Part shown: positions 21,493-33,109 of the stretch, one piece after another
How positions within the stretch are numbered: position 1 is the first letter of the stretch
Layout: every line of letters starts with the position of its first letter
Assembly (NCBI GenBank): GCA_949825065.1
Contig: OX463847.1
Location: 41,016,831 to 41,080,830, forward strand
DNA from: Odontocerum albicorne
Taxonomy: Eukaryota; Arthropoda; Insecta; Trichoptera; Odontoceridae
Direction of reading: 5' to 3'
DNA length: 64,000 bases
Position numbers and translations under genes: made by a program
Notes under the pieces: model-generated
What the model was told of the DNA's origin: nothing
Database searches by the model: none
Seen by the model: only the letters and a program-made list of their open reading frames with translations

Positions 21493-21812
21493 AATAACGT
21501 GTTTCATTCCTGATTTTTCTTTTCCTTTCCTCTCCACCATCCTTTCCTTTCCTTTTGATTGATGATATCTCACTTTATATGAAAAATAGTGTTCGGGTGA
21601 TTGTCCGTCTTTGTGGGGTTTGTGGGCATGTTCTCACGTATATGTTTATGGATTTCGTGGGGATGGATAGTCATTTGAATGATTTATGCGACCACGTAAC
21701 TTGCTTCATTTACTTTTGTCTGGTTGGTTGGAAGAGATTGCCGCCTGGCAATAAGCCCGCCAGATTGTATTACAATAAAAGTGTTAAATAAATAAAAAAA
21801 AATAAATATATT
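21493..21812 (+). mobile_element. LINE-1 3'UTR and tail
   Basis: Runs from the ORF stop to an AAATA-type tail at 21785-21812. The last part, ggttggttggaagagattgc then ggcaataagcccgccagatt, is shared with the SINEs in this window and with LINE-1 fragments at 8.2, 16.3 and 52.1 kb. It is presumed to be the segment recognised by the LINE reverse transcriptase. Confidence 0.85.
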
Positions 21813-22159
21813 TTTTATGTATATTTCGCATTAATACGTCAAAACAAATATTGATAGCATCTTTCGTATTTCTAAATTAGTGACATTGACCCTGACAAGG
21901 GCGTTCATGGGGGAAAAAGACAGGGTTCAACACCTTCCCCATTAATAAATTAGTCAAGGGGAGTGTGTTGATGGTATTTTTTCAATAGCTTAGTACTTTT
22001 GAGTTGAGGGGAGTTTAATAGAGGAGATCGCCGTGGGGTAATTAATTTACCACACGGTAATCTCATATTTACTCATACGAGTACTAGACACAGATAAAAG
22101 TAGGGATGGTTATATAACATACGTTTTAATAATTTTTTTCATATGTAATTATATCTAGC
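21813..22159. other. No feature recognised
   Basis: AT-rich with a G-rich patch at 21890-22060 (gggggaaaaagacaggg, gttgaggggagt). No matching copy elsewhere in the window. Confidence 0.4.
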
Positions 22160-22350
22160 TTGCAGTAACTAAGTTTTTCAAAGCCTTTTTATTATATGTA
22201 GCTTGCAGTAATTAAGTTTTTATGGGTAGCTTGCAGTAACTATTTTTTTTTCAAAGCGTTTTTATTATATGTAGCTTGCAGTAACTAAGTTTTTCAAAGC
22301 GTTTTTATTATATGTAGATTGCAGTAACTAAGTTTTTCAAAGCATTTTTA
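22160..22350 (+). repeat. ~50-bp tandem repeat, four to five units
   Basis: Units contain tagcttgcagtaactaag, ttttcaaagcgtttttatta and tatg. One unit is shortened (22200-22235). Confidence 0.85.
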
Positions 22351-22884
22351 TTCTATCGTCTTGATACTTTGGTCAGTGGGTCTAAACCGAGCATGGCACT
22401 CGTACATGTCCCATCAGGGTGTTCAGGGTGTATGATATATGGCCCATGAGCTGTTCTTTTGTATAAATTATGAAAATAATAACAATAAGACATAGTTGCC
22501 AGATATAAATAGTCTTGTAAAAGAGAAATAGTGTCAAGTCATATATCAATTTAAGTATTATAATTATAATAATTTTTTTTTTTAAATCATAATTTTTTAA
22601 ATTGGCCTTATAATTTTATTTGAATTATTTATATATTGTAAATATATATTCTCTGTGTTGTGAATATAGATATAAGAGAGAGAGAGAGAGGGAGAGAGAA
22701 AGAGAAAATTTACATATTTATAATATAGAGATTTTTGTTCTGAGGCTTTCACGATTTTTTCATATCAGGTATAAGAGTTTTGGAATGTTGTGCAACACGA
22801 TTTGGCTAACTTCTTTGTTTCAGTTGAATAAGGTCTTTCGGAGTGTTGTACTACATAATGGTATTCAACATTTTCCGCAGTAAT
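22351..22884. other. No gene recognised; (GA)n microsatellite
   Basis: AT-rich stretch with a GA-rich run at 22674-22706. No other assignable content. Confidence 0.45.
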
Positions 22885-23430
22885 CGATCAGTTTGACATT
22901 TGTCGCAACAATGGGGAAAAAACCAGCGCCGTCAAAAAACATTTTTGTATGAAGAAGTTAACAGTCGCGCTGATCACAGCTGAAGCGATTTCATTCATGA
23001 GGACTCCGAGACTGTTTATTTCTTGATAAATGAGTTTAAACGTGGCCGTACCAGCACCAAATATGAATCATTTTCCGGATATCCAGTTGCGACCATCACG
23101 AAGAAAATCATTGAAAATTCAATAATATCGTAATGTAAGACCGTCGAGTACATGCGCGTAAGATTGCAGAGGATGTGAGTTTCTCAAGTGAACAATTGTA
23201 CAATATGCCACTCTAAAAATTGAATGTGAAATAGCTGTCTGTGCGATGCGTATCGCTATTGTTGACTGTCGACTAAAGACGCACTTGAAATGACATTTCA
23301 ACGCTGTATTGGGCGATGTTCCATCGTCATCTGAAAAACTTTTCGTGTTGATTCATGAATGTGGATGCAACTTATTCTTCACATTCCCTGGACTTATTAT
23401 AAAGAAACCTTTGTAAATCTTCCGATATGT
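22885..23430 (+). mobile_element. Mariner transposase relic
   Basis: Heavily mutated plus-strand mariner coding sequence. Recognisable pieces in order are EFKRGRTSTKYE.SFSGYP, TKKIIEN, DRR..ARKIAEDVSFSSEQLY, LSVRW and VLIHECG-type residues, matching the helix-turn-helix to pre-catalytic part of mariner transposases (the 'GRP', 'DRR.k.reIAe' and 'LSaRWVPrLL' landmarks). Stops and frameshifts are frequent. A small related piece lies in reverse orientation near 39990-40025. Confidence 0.65.
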
Positions 23431-23989
23431 GATAGCACCACATTTGGCTTTAAGTGGAGTGTAGATTAAATGTGTAGTGTTCATATACAATCATAAATGT
23501 TGATAAGTCTTACCAAAATGGGATGTCTTAAAGTGATCCCTAAAGCTGCATACGCCACCCATATGTTCAAAACTTTGAAGAAAAAAGTTAATCAAAATGA
23601 TATCATAATTTTTTTGTGAATATCTTATTAAACCATTTTGTTTTAGTTCGACTTGACGTTTTAGAACAATAAAAAGACCGATCCAATTAAAAAATGAATA
23701 CAAATTCTGTAAAAAATATCATACAATGGGTTTTCTCAAAAAAATATAAAATAGAGAATTTGAAATAAAATACCCCATAAAGCATTAAAAAATCCTAAAG
23801 AAAATATAAAAATACTACGCCAAGACAAAGCTCGTTTCGCAAATCATATCTGTGCGTCTACTCATTTTTGTTTACAATCATGTCTCCTTAAACCCCTTAA
23901 GCTCTGCGGCACCTTATTTAAGAAAAAATATCTCCATTTAACCAAATTGTCTCGATGCCAGAGAGGTTCTTTGAAGATAAAAATATACG
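23431..23989. other. No feature recognised
   Basis: AT-rich, no useful open frame or repeat match. Confidence 0.4.
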
Positions 23990-24400
23990 TTCCATCACGC
24001 CGTTTTCTCATCACGACAGGTAGATAGAACAGAGCTCCAGACTTTTCTATAGCGACTTTTTACATTTTCTTCTTTCAAAATATTATTCACTTGATCCAAC
24101 CATATTTCCATTGGTCTTCTTCAACCACGCCTTCCCTTTACATTTGTTTTGTTTGTTTTTCTACATTCATTAATTCTACATTCCAAAATTATCATTGAGT
24201 CCTACTCTTTATCAAACTTAATATATCGACATTAAATTCACATTCATCCCTACTTACTTTATTCAGTATTCTATAATAAATTGTCATCTCATGTGTTATT
24301 CTCAATGCGACCATTTATTCGGTCATCTCATGTGTTATTCTCAATGCGACCATTTATTCGGTTCCTTTCAGTCTTTTCCACGTAAACGTTTAATTTCCAT
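23990..24400 (-). mobile_element. RTE-A relic with a 39-bp internal duplication
   Basis: Minus-strand RTE-A C-terminal part and 3' end. Landmarks are ttcattcggtc.. at the N-side (RINGRIENN-like) and gatccaaccatatttccatt (the KVWLDQ region). Two adjacent 39-bp copies at 24284-24322 and 24323-24361 duplicate the segment equivalent to RIN.VEMRALRIIHGVT in other copies. This is the smallest of three tandem duplications affecting the same region of this LINE family. Confidence 0.82.
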
Positions 24401-24530
24401 AAAAATGTATGTATATATTAGTCTACAATAGTATTCGCTTTCCAATTGTACCAAAAAACACGAGTATAATTTGTCTGGTAACGACACTACCACGCGCGGA
24501 ATAAGGAAGTGTTACTCGTATAACCTCTTC

Positions 24531-24599
24531 ACGCGCGTAACTCACGGTTTGTTATTATGATTCCAATACTTATAATAACAAACCGTGAGTTACGCGCGT
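24531..24599. repeat. Short perfect inverted repeat, 28-bp arms
   Basis: acgcgcgtaactcacggttt onward (24531-24558) is the exact reverse complement of 24572-24599, with a 13-bp loop. The arms are GC-rich within AT-rich surroundings. A hairpin element or inverted duplication; function unknown. Confidence 0.85.
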
Positions 24600-24989
24600 T
24601 CTCGAATTATTATAAAACCGAATGCTTGAATACCAAAATAATATTTTCTCGTTTTTCAATATGTCTGAATGGCCAAATCGAATAAATTGGAAGGTATGTT
24701 ATTATAAGAAAGAAGACGCAAGAATCGGAAGCAAGTAATGATTAAGAATGTTAATTCCACGACGATTATACGAGAGAGATTTCCTCGTGATCGATGAGTG
24801 TCTATCATGTAGATGAAATAGCCATGTGCTTGTAAAGGTTAAATCTGTTGCACTTCAAACAAGCACACAGTCTTGACAGATCAAACCCAAATTTCCGATA
24901 GCAAGATCAAAGCTCAAAGACGACTAGCAGATTTAATCTGCTACAGGCAAACTTATTTCAAATAGTACTATTTTTGTATTGCTTAGTGG
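24600..24989. other. No feature recognised
   Basis: Unique-looking AT-rich sequence without open frames of note. Confidence 0.35.
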
Positions 24990-25700
24990 CGCTTTAAGAA
25001 TGTAAAATTTACTAAAATGATAGTTCACAATAGTATTTTAGTACCATCTTTAATATATGGGAGTGAAATGTGGACATAGAAAAAGATGAGAACTAAATAA
25101 ATGCTGTAGAAATGTGTGCACATAGAAGAATACATGTTGTAGGTACATATGACAGCAAATGTGTGCACATAGAAGAATAGATGTACATACATATGACAGC
25201 AAATGTGTGCACATAGATGAATAGATGTACATACATATTACAGCAAATGTGTGCTCATAGAAGAATATATGTACATACATATGACAGTAAATGTGTGCAC
25301 ATAGAAGAATAGATGTACATACATATGACAGCAAATGTGTGCACATAGAAGAATAGATGTACATACATATGACAGCAAATGTGTGCACATAGAAGAATAG
25401 ATGTACATACATATGGCAGCAAATGTGTGCACATAGAAGAATATACGAGTATGTACATACATATGACAGCAAATGTGTGCACATAGAAGAATATACGAGT
25501 ATGTACATACATATGACAGCAAATGTGTGCACATAGAAGAATATACGAGTATGTACATACATATGACAGCAAATGTGTGCACATAGAAGAATAGATGTAC
25601 ATACATATGACAGCAAATGTGTGCACATAGAAGAATAGATGTACATACATATGACAGCCAATGGAATGGGAATGAATGTGAACTTAAGTTAGTAAACTAA
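24990..25700 (+). mobile_element. RTE-A relic containing a 44-bp array
   Basis: The LINE reads atgatagttcacaatagtat (KMIVHNSI), accatctttaatatatggga (PSLIYGSE), then EMCAHRRI, where the tandem array 25105-25660 begins. After the array comes gggaatgaatgtgaactta (NECEL), so the array sits exactly inside the LINE coding sequence. Confidence 0.85.
25105..25660 (+). repeat. 44/50-bp tandem array derived from RTE-A coding sequence
   Basis: About twelve units of gacagcaaatgtgtgcacat, agaagaatagatgtacatac and atat. Most are 44 bp; three are 50 bp because gaatagatg is replaced by a form containing TACGAGTA (25444, 25494, 25544). In the LINE frame each unit encodes roughly MCAHRRIDVHTYDS, equivalent to MRALRRI.GVTMYDR in the family. 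Long open frames on the opposite strand are by-products. Confidence 0.93.
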
Positions 25701-25790
25701 TCCGGAAGTGAATCCGCCAGGAATCGAACCAGGGGCGCTCGCTTGCTTAGCATGAATGCTAATCGTAAGACCGCCATAATTCCTACAGGG
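25700..25790 (-). repeat. tRNA-like SINE head
   Basis: The reverse complement contains a good B box (cctggttcgattcctggcgg) preceded about 50 bases upstream by a weak A-box region (tggcggtcttacgattagca). It lacks a clean cloverleaf, so it is read as a tRNA-derived repeat, not a functional tRNA gene. Confidence 0.5.
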
Positions 25791-26699
25791 CTAGGCAGGC
25801 ATCCCCGATGTCTTCTAAGAGTTCGTGAACCTAGTAAATATCTGCAATGAGTTATTATAAATGTTTTATTTTTCCACGTGTCATTGAGCCCCCCTCATTT
25901 TCTGAACCTTCGTGCCGTCCTTGACCCTCGCCAAGTTGCACTGCCCGCTACTTTAATCACCCTGACATTACCGTCACTGTCTAGGTCTACTCGTAAGCCA
26001 ATGGCCCCGCGAGACATTACATCTATTCAACTTTCATTTCAATAAATCAGAATATAAACAAAAATACGTCATTTATTTTACTTAAAAAATAAAACAGAGG
26101 TCAGAGCTAAGTCAAAACAGATATAAAATGTCATCAGGCAAGAATTACAGACCATTCGTATTTTATTGCGTAGAATAATAATTGAAATAATTATATTTGA
26201 AAACAAATCAATGTTCAAATATACGAATATATTATTTTGGTTTAGACAATTTACGAGTACCCTGCTGAGAGTGTTTTGTTGAGTACACTTGAAATTCTAA
26301 GACAATTAAATTCCTGGTCTATATGGTAGTATTTGTATGCTTTTTTTGACTGACATCATAATATAAATAGGCCAAAATCCGCACGGCGGTTGTCGTCAAA
26401 GAAACAATACGAGAATTGAATTTTGAATACAAGAGAGCGAGAGAGGAATACTTGGATTCTCTCCGTAAGTAATTCGAAATTTGAATCTCGGTGGGTCCGT
26501 GATAACTGAACAAATTTTAAATACCTAGCTAACAATTTTTGAACCGGTGTAAAAGGGGACGATGTATAAATGATATATGTATATAAACTAATTCTATATT
26601 TATGAATACTTATATATTTTCACAAATGTAGAATTTGTTTAACTTCCGTGAATATTTCACGGGTTGCAACTAGTTGTGTATAAATCATTTCAAAAGTAT
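25791..26699. other. No feature recognised
   Basis: A moderately GC patch (25870-26010) followed by AT-rich sequence. No open frame or repeat match supports a call. Confidence 0.4.
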
Positions 26700-27460
26700 G
26701 TGTGAACTCTTGAGTGTGATGTGTTTTTGGTGATTATGTGTGACATATTATGGGATGGACTTTTTGGTCTGTTTGGACTGATGAAATGTGAGGAGTTTGA
26801 ATTATGTGATATATACTCGTACATCTCCTGGTATACGTTGTCAAACTCGTTTCGAAGAATTGTGAGCTGTCCAGCATTACTACAAAGAGTAGCGTTAAAT
26901 GTTCCTAACAATTACACTAGACTGCGCCGGCAAGAACTGTTCTCAATAACATACGCAAGAACGGATCTTCTAGCCGCTATGCCTGTTGGAAGGGCCTTAA
27001 CTCTTCTGAACGGAACCTGCTTCGGATATTGACATATTTCATATCACATTACCAAAAGCAAAATTCTTCTAAGATTGAGCGCGTTAGAAATCACTCATCA
27101 ACTTATTTAAGTGACTTTGAATATATGTGTATGTTTGTGTGTATATACATATGTATATATACTCGCACATAATTTTTTATTTTATATATTTTTTTTATTT
27201 TATGTATTTTTTTTTAAATTTTAACATTTTTTAAATTTTTCAATGTTATTGGTCTAAGCCTGTATTGAGAAAAAAAAATTGAGTGTCACTGTTCATCGAG
27301 TTGATGAGACTATGAAACGGAGTATAACCAAAAATTGAAATATCAATTTCTTACATGTCCTCAGTAAAATACAGGCAAGAGTCTAGTTTACTGAGGACAC
27401 GACAAATGAAAGGCAATAAACTCAGATCAATAAAAATTGTGCCCACATTAAACAATAAGT
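26700..27460 (+). mobile_element. LINE-2 3' end split by LINE-3
   Basis: The first part (26700-26811) matches 40260-40440 (gtgtgaactcttgagtgtga, atgaaatgtgaggagtttga). The second part (27280-27460) matches 40460-40640 (tgagtgtcactgtt, gtttactgaggacacgacaa). A LINE-3 tail fills the gap. Confidence 0.82.
26812..27279 (+). mobile_element. LINE-3 3' end nested in LINE-2
   Basis: Contains the C-terminal codons of a third non-LTR ORF (frame ending at 27032): SNSFRRIVSCPALLQRVALN, VPNNYTRLRRQELF, YARTDLLAAMPVGRALTLLN. This follows the common 'lP..Rt......P..R...l.N' ending of CR1/Jockey-like ORF2 proteins. An AT-rich 3'UTR ends with ggtctaagcctgtattgaga and an A tail. Related copies are at 58680-59052 and 63425-63545. 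Confidence 0.8.
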
Positions 27461-27689
27461 GACTCAGGTATATCTATAAAGTTTGTTGAGGAGTTTAATC
27501 CTCGATTTATCTACCGAAATGTGGAAGGTATAGATGTCAGAAAATTCATCCAACAAGGTTATTCCGTGTTAACGTTTTAATATTTATTATATCATATATT
27601 GTAACATTTTGTATTTTGTGTTGATGGGCACTAAAATGTTAATATTTACTTTTAAATGGACGAAATTGACCTTAAATTGTAAGAACACA

Positions 27690-27925
27690 AAATAAACATA
27701 CACACCATTTAGCCAGTTCCATGTCGAGGTAGACAGAGAGGACAAAGCACCAGACTTTCCTACTTCTATATACATTCTAAGTCTACTCTAAATCCATACA
27801 TTTTCTGATACAAATTCTACGATTTCTCTTACTTTTTGTTTCATTTTTTCAGAATGTCATTTATCTGGTCCAACCATACTTTCATTGGTCTTCCGCTCCC
27901 ATAACTTCCACTCACATTTGCACTA
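27690..27925 (-). mobile_element. RTE-A 3' end
   Basis: Minus-strand copy of the RTE-A tail: tggtccaaccatactttcat (KVWLDQ region), ccactcacatttgcactata (the ANVSG region) and the terminal gacagagaggacaaagcacc. It lies on the 3' side of the 28.2-31.9 kb array in the right order and orientation to be the same original LINE. Confidence 0.78.
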
Positions 27926-28049
27926 TATAAGACAATAAACAAAATTAATAATTTAAAAAAAAATACGAATTACGAAGAATATATTTTTTCTTAGGATGTT
28001 GAGTCGTCCAGAAAACTTGAGAGAAGTTATGTTCTCCGATCGTTCATGT

Positions 28050-28105
28050 CCAATATTTGCCTATTACGGTGGCATAAAGCCAGCATAATAGGCAAATATT
28101 GAATA
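28050..28105. repeat. Short inverted repeat, about 16-bp arms
   Basis: caatatttgcctatta and taataggcaaatattg are exact reverse complements separated by about 24 bp. It lies between the RTE-A 3' end and the large array, in sequence with no other assignment. Confidence 0.8.
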
Positions 28106-28189
28106 CGTTGTTGGCTTTGAAATGGGCAAACTTGAGAAAAGCAATAGATTGCATCTACATTAAACAAATCACTTTATAGGATATGTTAC

Positions 28190-31100
28190 CGTGCAGATAG
28201 ACACTTAATTTTACATTCGTCCTTAATAATTACATTCCTTATTATATCATACATCGATACTTCATCCATAATAATTTGACATTCCTCCTTAATAATTACA
28301 TTTCTTTTTCTGTCATACGTCGACGCTTCATCCTTAATAATTACATTTATTATTCTGTCATACATCGATACTTCATCCTTATTAATTACACATTAATCCT
28401 TAATAATTACATTTTCTATTCTGTCTGTCATACATCGATAATTAATACCCTTAATAATTACAGATTGGTCCTTAGTAATTATTATACATTTCTTATTCAG
28501 TCATACATCGATACTTCATTCTTAATAATTACATTTCTTGTTCTGTCATACATCGACAATTCATTCTTAATAATTACACATTGATCCTTAATAATTACAT
28601 TTCTTATTCTGTCATACATCGACAATTCATTCTTAATAATTACACATTGATCCTTAATAATTACATTTCTTATTCTGTCATACATCGACAACTCATTCTT
28701 AATAATTACACATTGATCCTTAATAATTACATTTCTTATTCTGTCATACATCGACAATTCATTCTTAATAATTACACATTGATCCTTAATAATTACATTT
28801 CTTATTCTGTCATATATCGACAATTCATTCTTAATAATTACACATTCATCCTTAATAATTACATTTCTTATTCTGTCATACATCGACAATTCATTCTTAA
28901 TAATTACACATTGATCCTTAATAATTACATTTCTTATTCTGTCATACATCGACACTTCATCCTTAATAATTACACATTGATCCTTGATAATTACATTTCT
29001 TATTCTGTCATACATCGACAATTCATTATTAATAATTACACATTGATCCTTGATAATTACATTTCTTCTGTCATACATCGACAATTCATTCTTAATAATT
29101 ACACATTGATCCTTAATAATTACATTTCTTATTCTGTCATACATCGACAATTCATTCTTAATAATTACACATTGATCCTTGATAATTACATTTCTTATTC
29201 TGTCATACATCGACAATTCATTCTTAATAATTACACATTGATCCTTAATAATTACATTTCTTATTCTGTCATACATCGACAATTCATTCTTAATAATTAC
29301 ACATTGTTCCTTAATAATTACATTTCTTATTCTGTCATATATCGACAATTCATTCTAAATAATTACACATTCATCCTTAATAATTACATTTCTTATTCTG
29401 TCATACATCGAAAATTCATGCTTAATAATTACACATTGATCCTTAATAATTACATTTCTTATTCTGTCATACATCGACACTTCATCCTTAATAATTACAC
29501 ATTGATCCTTGATAATTACATTTCTTATTCTGTCATACATCGACAATTCATTATTAATAATTACACATTGATCCTTGATAATTACATTTCTTCTGTCATA
29601 CATCGACAGTTCATCCTTAATAATTTCACATTGATCCTTAATAATTACATTTCTTCTGTCATACATCGACAATTCATTCTTAATAATTACACATTGATCC
29701 TTAATAATTACATTTCTTATTCTGTCATACATCGACAATTCATTCTTAATAATTACACATTGATCCTTGATAATTACATTTCTTATTCTGTCATACATCG
29801 ACAATTCATTCTTAATAATTACACATTGATCCTTAATAATTACATTTCTTATTCTGTCATACATCGACAATTCATTCTTAATAATTACACATTGTTCCTT
29901 AATAATTACATTTCTTATTCTGTCATATATCGACAATTCATTCTAAATAATTACACATTCATCCTTAATAATTACATTTCTTATTCTGTCATACATCGAA
30001 AATTCATGCTTAATAATTACACATTGATCCTTAATAATTACATTTCTTATTCTGTCATACATCGACACTTCATCCTTAATAATTACACATTGATCCTTGA
30101 TAATTACATTTCTTATTCTGTCATACATCGACAATTCATTATTAATAATTACACATTGATCCTTGATAATTACATTTCTTCTGTCATACATCGACAATTC
30201 ATTCTTAATAATTACACATTGATCCTTAATAATTACATTTCTTATTCTGTCATACATCGACAATTCATTCTTAATAATTACACATTGATCCTTGATAATT
30301 ACATTTCTTATTCTGTCATACATCGACAATTCATTCTTAATAATTACACATTGATCCTTAATAATTACATTTCTTATTCTGTCATACATCGACAATTCAT
30401 TCTTAATAATTACACATTGTTCCTTAATAATTACATTTCTTATTCTGTCATATATCGACAATTCATTCTAAATAATTACACATTCATCCTTAATAATTAC
30501 ATTTCTTATTCTGTCATACATCGAAAATTCATGCTTAATAATTACACATTGATCCTTAATAATTACATTTCTTATTCTGTCATACATCGACACTTCATCC
30601 TTAATAATTACACATTGATCCTTGATAATTACATTTCTTATTCTGTCATACATCGACAATTCATTATTAATAATTACACATTGATCCTTGATAATTACAT
30701 TTCTTCTGTCATACATCGACAATTCATTCTTAATAATTACACATTGATCCTTAATAATTACATTTCTTATTCTGTCATACATCGACAATTCATTCTTAAT
30801 AATTACACATTGATCCTTGATAATTACATTTCTTATTCTGTCATACATCGACAATTCATTCTTAATAATTACACATTGATCCTTAATAATTACATTTCTT
30901 ATTCTGTCATACATCGACAATTCATTCTTAATAATTACACATTGTTCCTTAATAATTACATTTCTTATTCTGTCATATATCGACAATTCATTCTAAATAA
31001 TTACACATTCATCCTTAATAATTACATTTCTTATTCTGTCATACATCGAAAATTCATGCTTAATAATTACACATTGATCCTTAATAATTACATTTCTTAT

Positions 31101-31930
31101 TCTGTCATACATCGACACTTCATCCTTAATAATTACACATTGATCCTTGATAATTACATTTCTTATTCTGTCATACATCGACAATTCATTATTAATAATT
31201 ACACATTGATCCTTGATAATTACATTTCTTCTGTCATACATCGACACTTCATCCTTAATAATTTCACATTGATCCTTAATAATTACATTTCTTATTATAT
31301 CATACATCGACAATTCATTCTTAATAATTACACATTGATCCTTGATAATTTACATTTCTTATTCTGTCATACATCGACACTTCATCCTTGATAATTACAC
31401 TTTGATCCTTGACAATTAGATTTCTTATTTTGTCATACATCAAAATTTTATTCTTAATAATCGCACATTGATCCTTGACAATTACATTTCTTATTTTGTC
31501 ATACATTGACAATTCATCCTTAATAATTACACATCGATCCTTGATAATTACACTTCTCATTATGTCATACATCAACACTTTATCGTTAATAATTACATAT
31601 TTATCCTGAATAATTACATTTCTGATTATATTATACATAGAAACTTAATTCTTAATAATTATACATTGATCCTTGATAATTACATTTCTTATTCTGTCAT
31701 GCATCGACAGTTCATCCTTAATAATTACATAGTCGTCCTTAATAATAACATTTCTGATGATATCATACATCGACGCTTCATTTTTATAAATTACATATTC
31801 AACTTGAATAATTACATTTCTTATTCTATCATACATTGACACTTCGTCCTTAATAATTACATTTCTGATTCTATCATACACCGATACTTCATCCTTAACA
31901 ATTCCACAATCCTCTCTCACATTAATTCTT
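28190..31930 (-). repeat. 66-bp tandem array derived from RTE-A coding sequence
   Basis: More than 50 head-to-tail units whose minus-strand translation is approximately SMYDRIRNVIIKDQCVIIKNEL (22 residues). The standard unit is 66 bp, with some of 63 bp lacking one codon. The encoded phrase corresponds to MYDRIRNEVIRDECELK.DVS, the RTE-A block seen at 6.3 kb. Edge units (28190-28500 and 31320-31930) are more diverged than central ones, the usual pattern of unequal exchange. Because the period is a multiple of three, very long frames remain open on both strands; these are not evidence of a gene. Confidence 0.95.
28813..31515 (-). repeat. 525-bp higher-order repeat within the 66-bp array
   Basis: A diagnostic variant (ttctaaataattacacattc) recurs at about 29353, 29941, 30466 and 30991. 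The last two spacings are 525 bp, which equals seven 66-bp units plus one 63-bp unit; the first is 588 bp because of an extra 63-bp unit. The successive 525-bp blocks look identical by eye, indicating recent block amplification. Confidence 0.9.
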
Positions 31931-32914
31931 AATAATTACATTTCAAATTCTATTCGAGAACATTATTTTATATACGGATGAAAAAATATACATCGATATC
32001 AAGGGAAATCAAACTTTTACAAAGGAAATATTCAAATTAGCAAGCGGACGTTTATATCATATTTCCCATGAAAAAAGGTAAAACGCTGTCCCCTCGATTC
32101 CACCCCATAGTCACGTCATTTGACGGTGGAGTAGGTAACTCAAACGTGGATCTGCATTGATAGCAGCTCCAGCAAATTTGCCGCCGAATCTGTCTAGTGT
32201 CTGGCTTGAGCGAGGACCGACGAGGGGCGGTTGCCCCGGAAACCGGTGAGGTTAAAGTATTATTACTAGGGGACGATACAATATGAAAACCCTTTGAAAA
32301 TTATGTTACAGACTGATCATTGGTGAAATAGAAAAATTCCAAAAAACTTCACTTTATTAAACTGATCAATATTTTAAGAGATTATTCTGTCAGACCTTTT
32401 TGAAGTGAGCATAATAAGAATAAAACATTACTTGTTGAATAAATTCAATATGATTTGAAAAGTTTAGAAAACCTTCAAGAAGTTTTTTTAAAATCAATTT
32501 CCTCTACTGCGACAGCATCTTGATAGGATGAGATGTGCTAAAACCTCATACATAGCAGCACACGAGATCCCCACAGGACATCGCATGCCATGAAGGTCGC
32601 CTAAAGAGAATAATATATTTTGATCAAGAAAAAGAGAATAATCTATTTCGTAACATCGGTTTCCCAAAAGTATCCAAAAATGTGCGTTAGACAGTTACTA
32701 AGCGCAAGGAAAACATTAAAATAAAAAAAGTCTTCAAGTAAAACCAACCCGAGACGCCTGTGAGCTAAGCTAGAATATTGATATTGGATCACGGCGCTAA
32801 CGAATTAAAATTTTGAAAATTTAGGCAAATATCTTACCCATGATACTCGTAAAAAGTACTTAATTTGTGATTCACAAGATTATAAGTACATTTTTAACTC
32901 TATTTTATAGAATC
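31931..32914. other. No gene recognised
   Basis: AT-rich overall with a GC-richer patch at 32090-32260 (cgaggaccgacgaggggcgg, ccccggaaaccggtgag). No frame or repeat match supports a call. Confidence 0.4.
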
Positions 32915-33095
32915 TTCTAGCACGAAGGTTGCAAGGTCTATTCCCAATGGTACCCAGTTTTTTTTAAAATGATTTTAGCGTGGTCTTCATTTAAGGTTGG
33001 TTGAACACTTTTCTGATGATAGGAAGAGATGGTCATATAGTAATAACCCCCCCAGGTTGTACTGAACACAATGAAAGTGTTATAATACAATACTA
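32915..33095 (+). mobile_element. SINE relic, 3' half
   Basis: A degenerate B-box phrase (caaggtctattcccaatgg) is followed by the SINE body and by a LINE-1-like tail (ggaagagatggtcatatagt, then cccaggttgtact). The head is lost. Confidence 0.6.
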
Positions 33096-33109
33096 TTAAC
33101 ATACATATA

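Noticed and set aside
25050..25661. Minus-strand open frame of about 200 codons across the 44-bp array
   Set aside because: It is antisense to the RTE-A-derived array, and overlapping frames are open for the same trivial reason.
25700..25790. Functional tRNA gene
   Set aside because: Only the B box is good; the A-box region is poor and no full cloverleaf can be drawn, so a SINE or tRNA relic is more likely.
28581..31391. A 936-codon repetitive 'protein' on the plus strand
   Set aside because: It is the antisense of a LINE-derived 66-bp satellite whose period is a multiple of three; the frame is open by construction.
28190..31930. CRISPR-like repeat-spacer appearance
   Set aside because: There are no unique spacers; neighbouring units are the same sequence throughout, and the context is a eukaryotic LINE.
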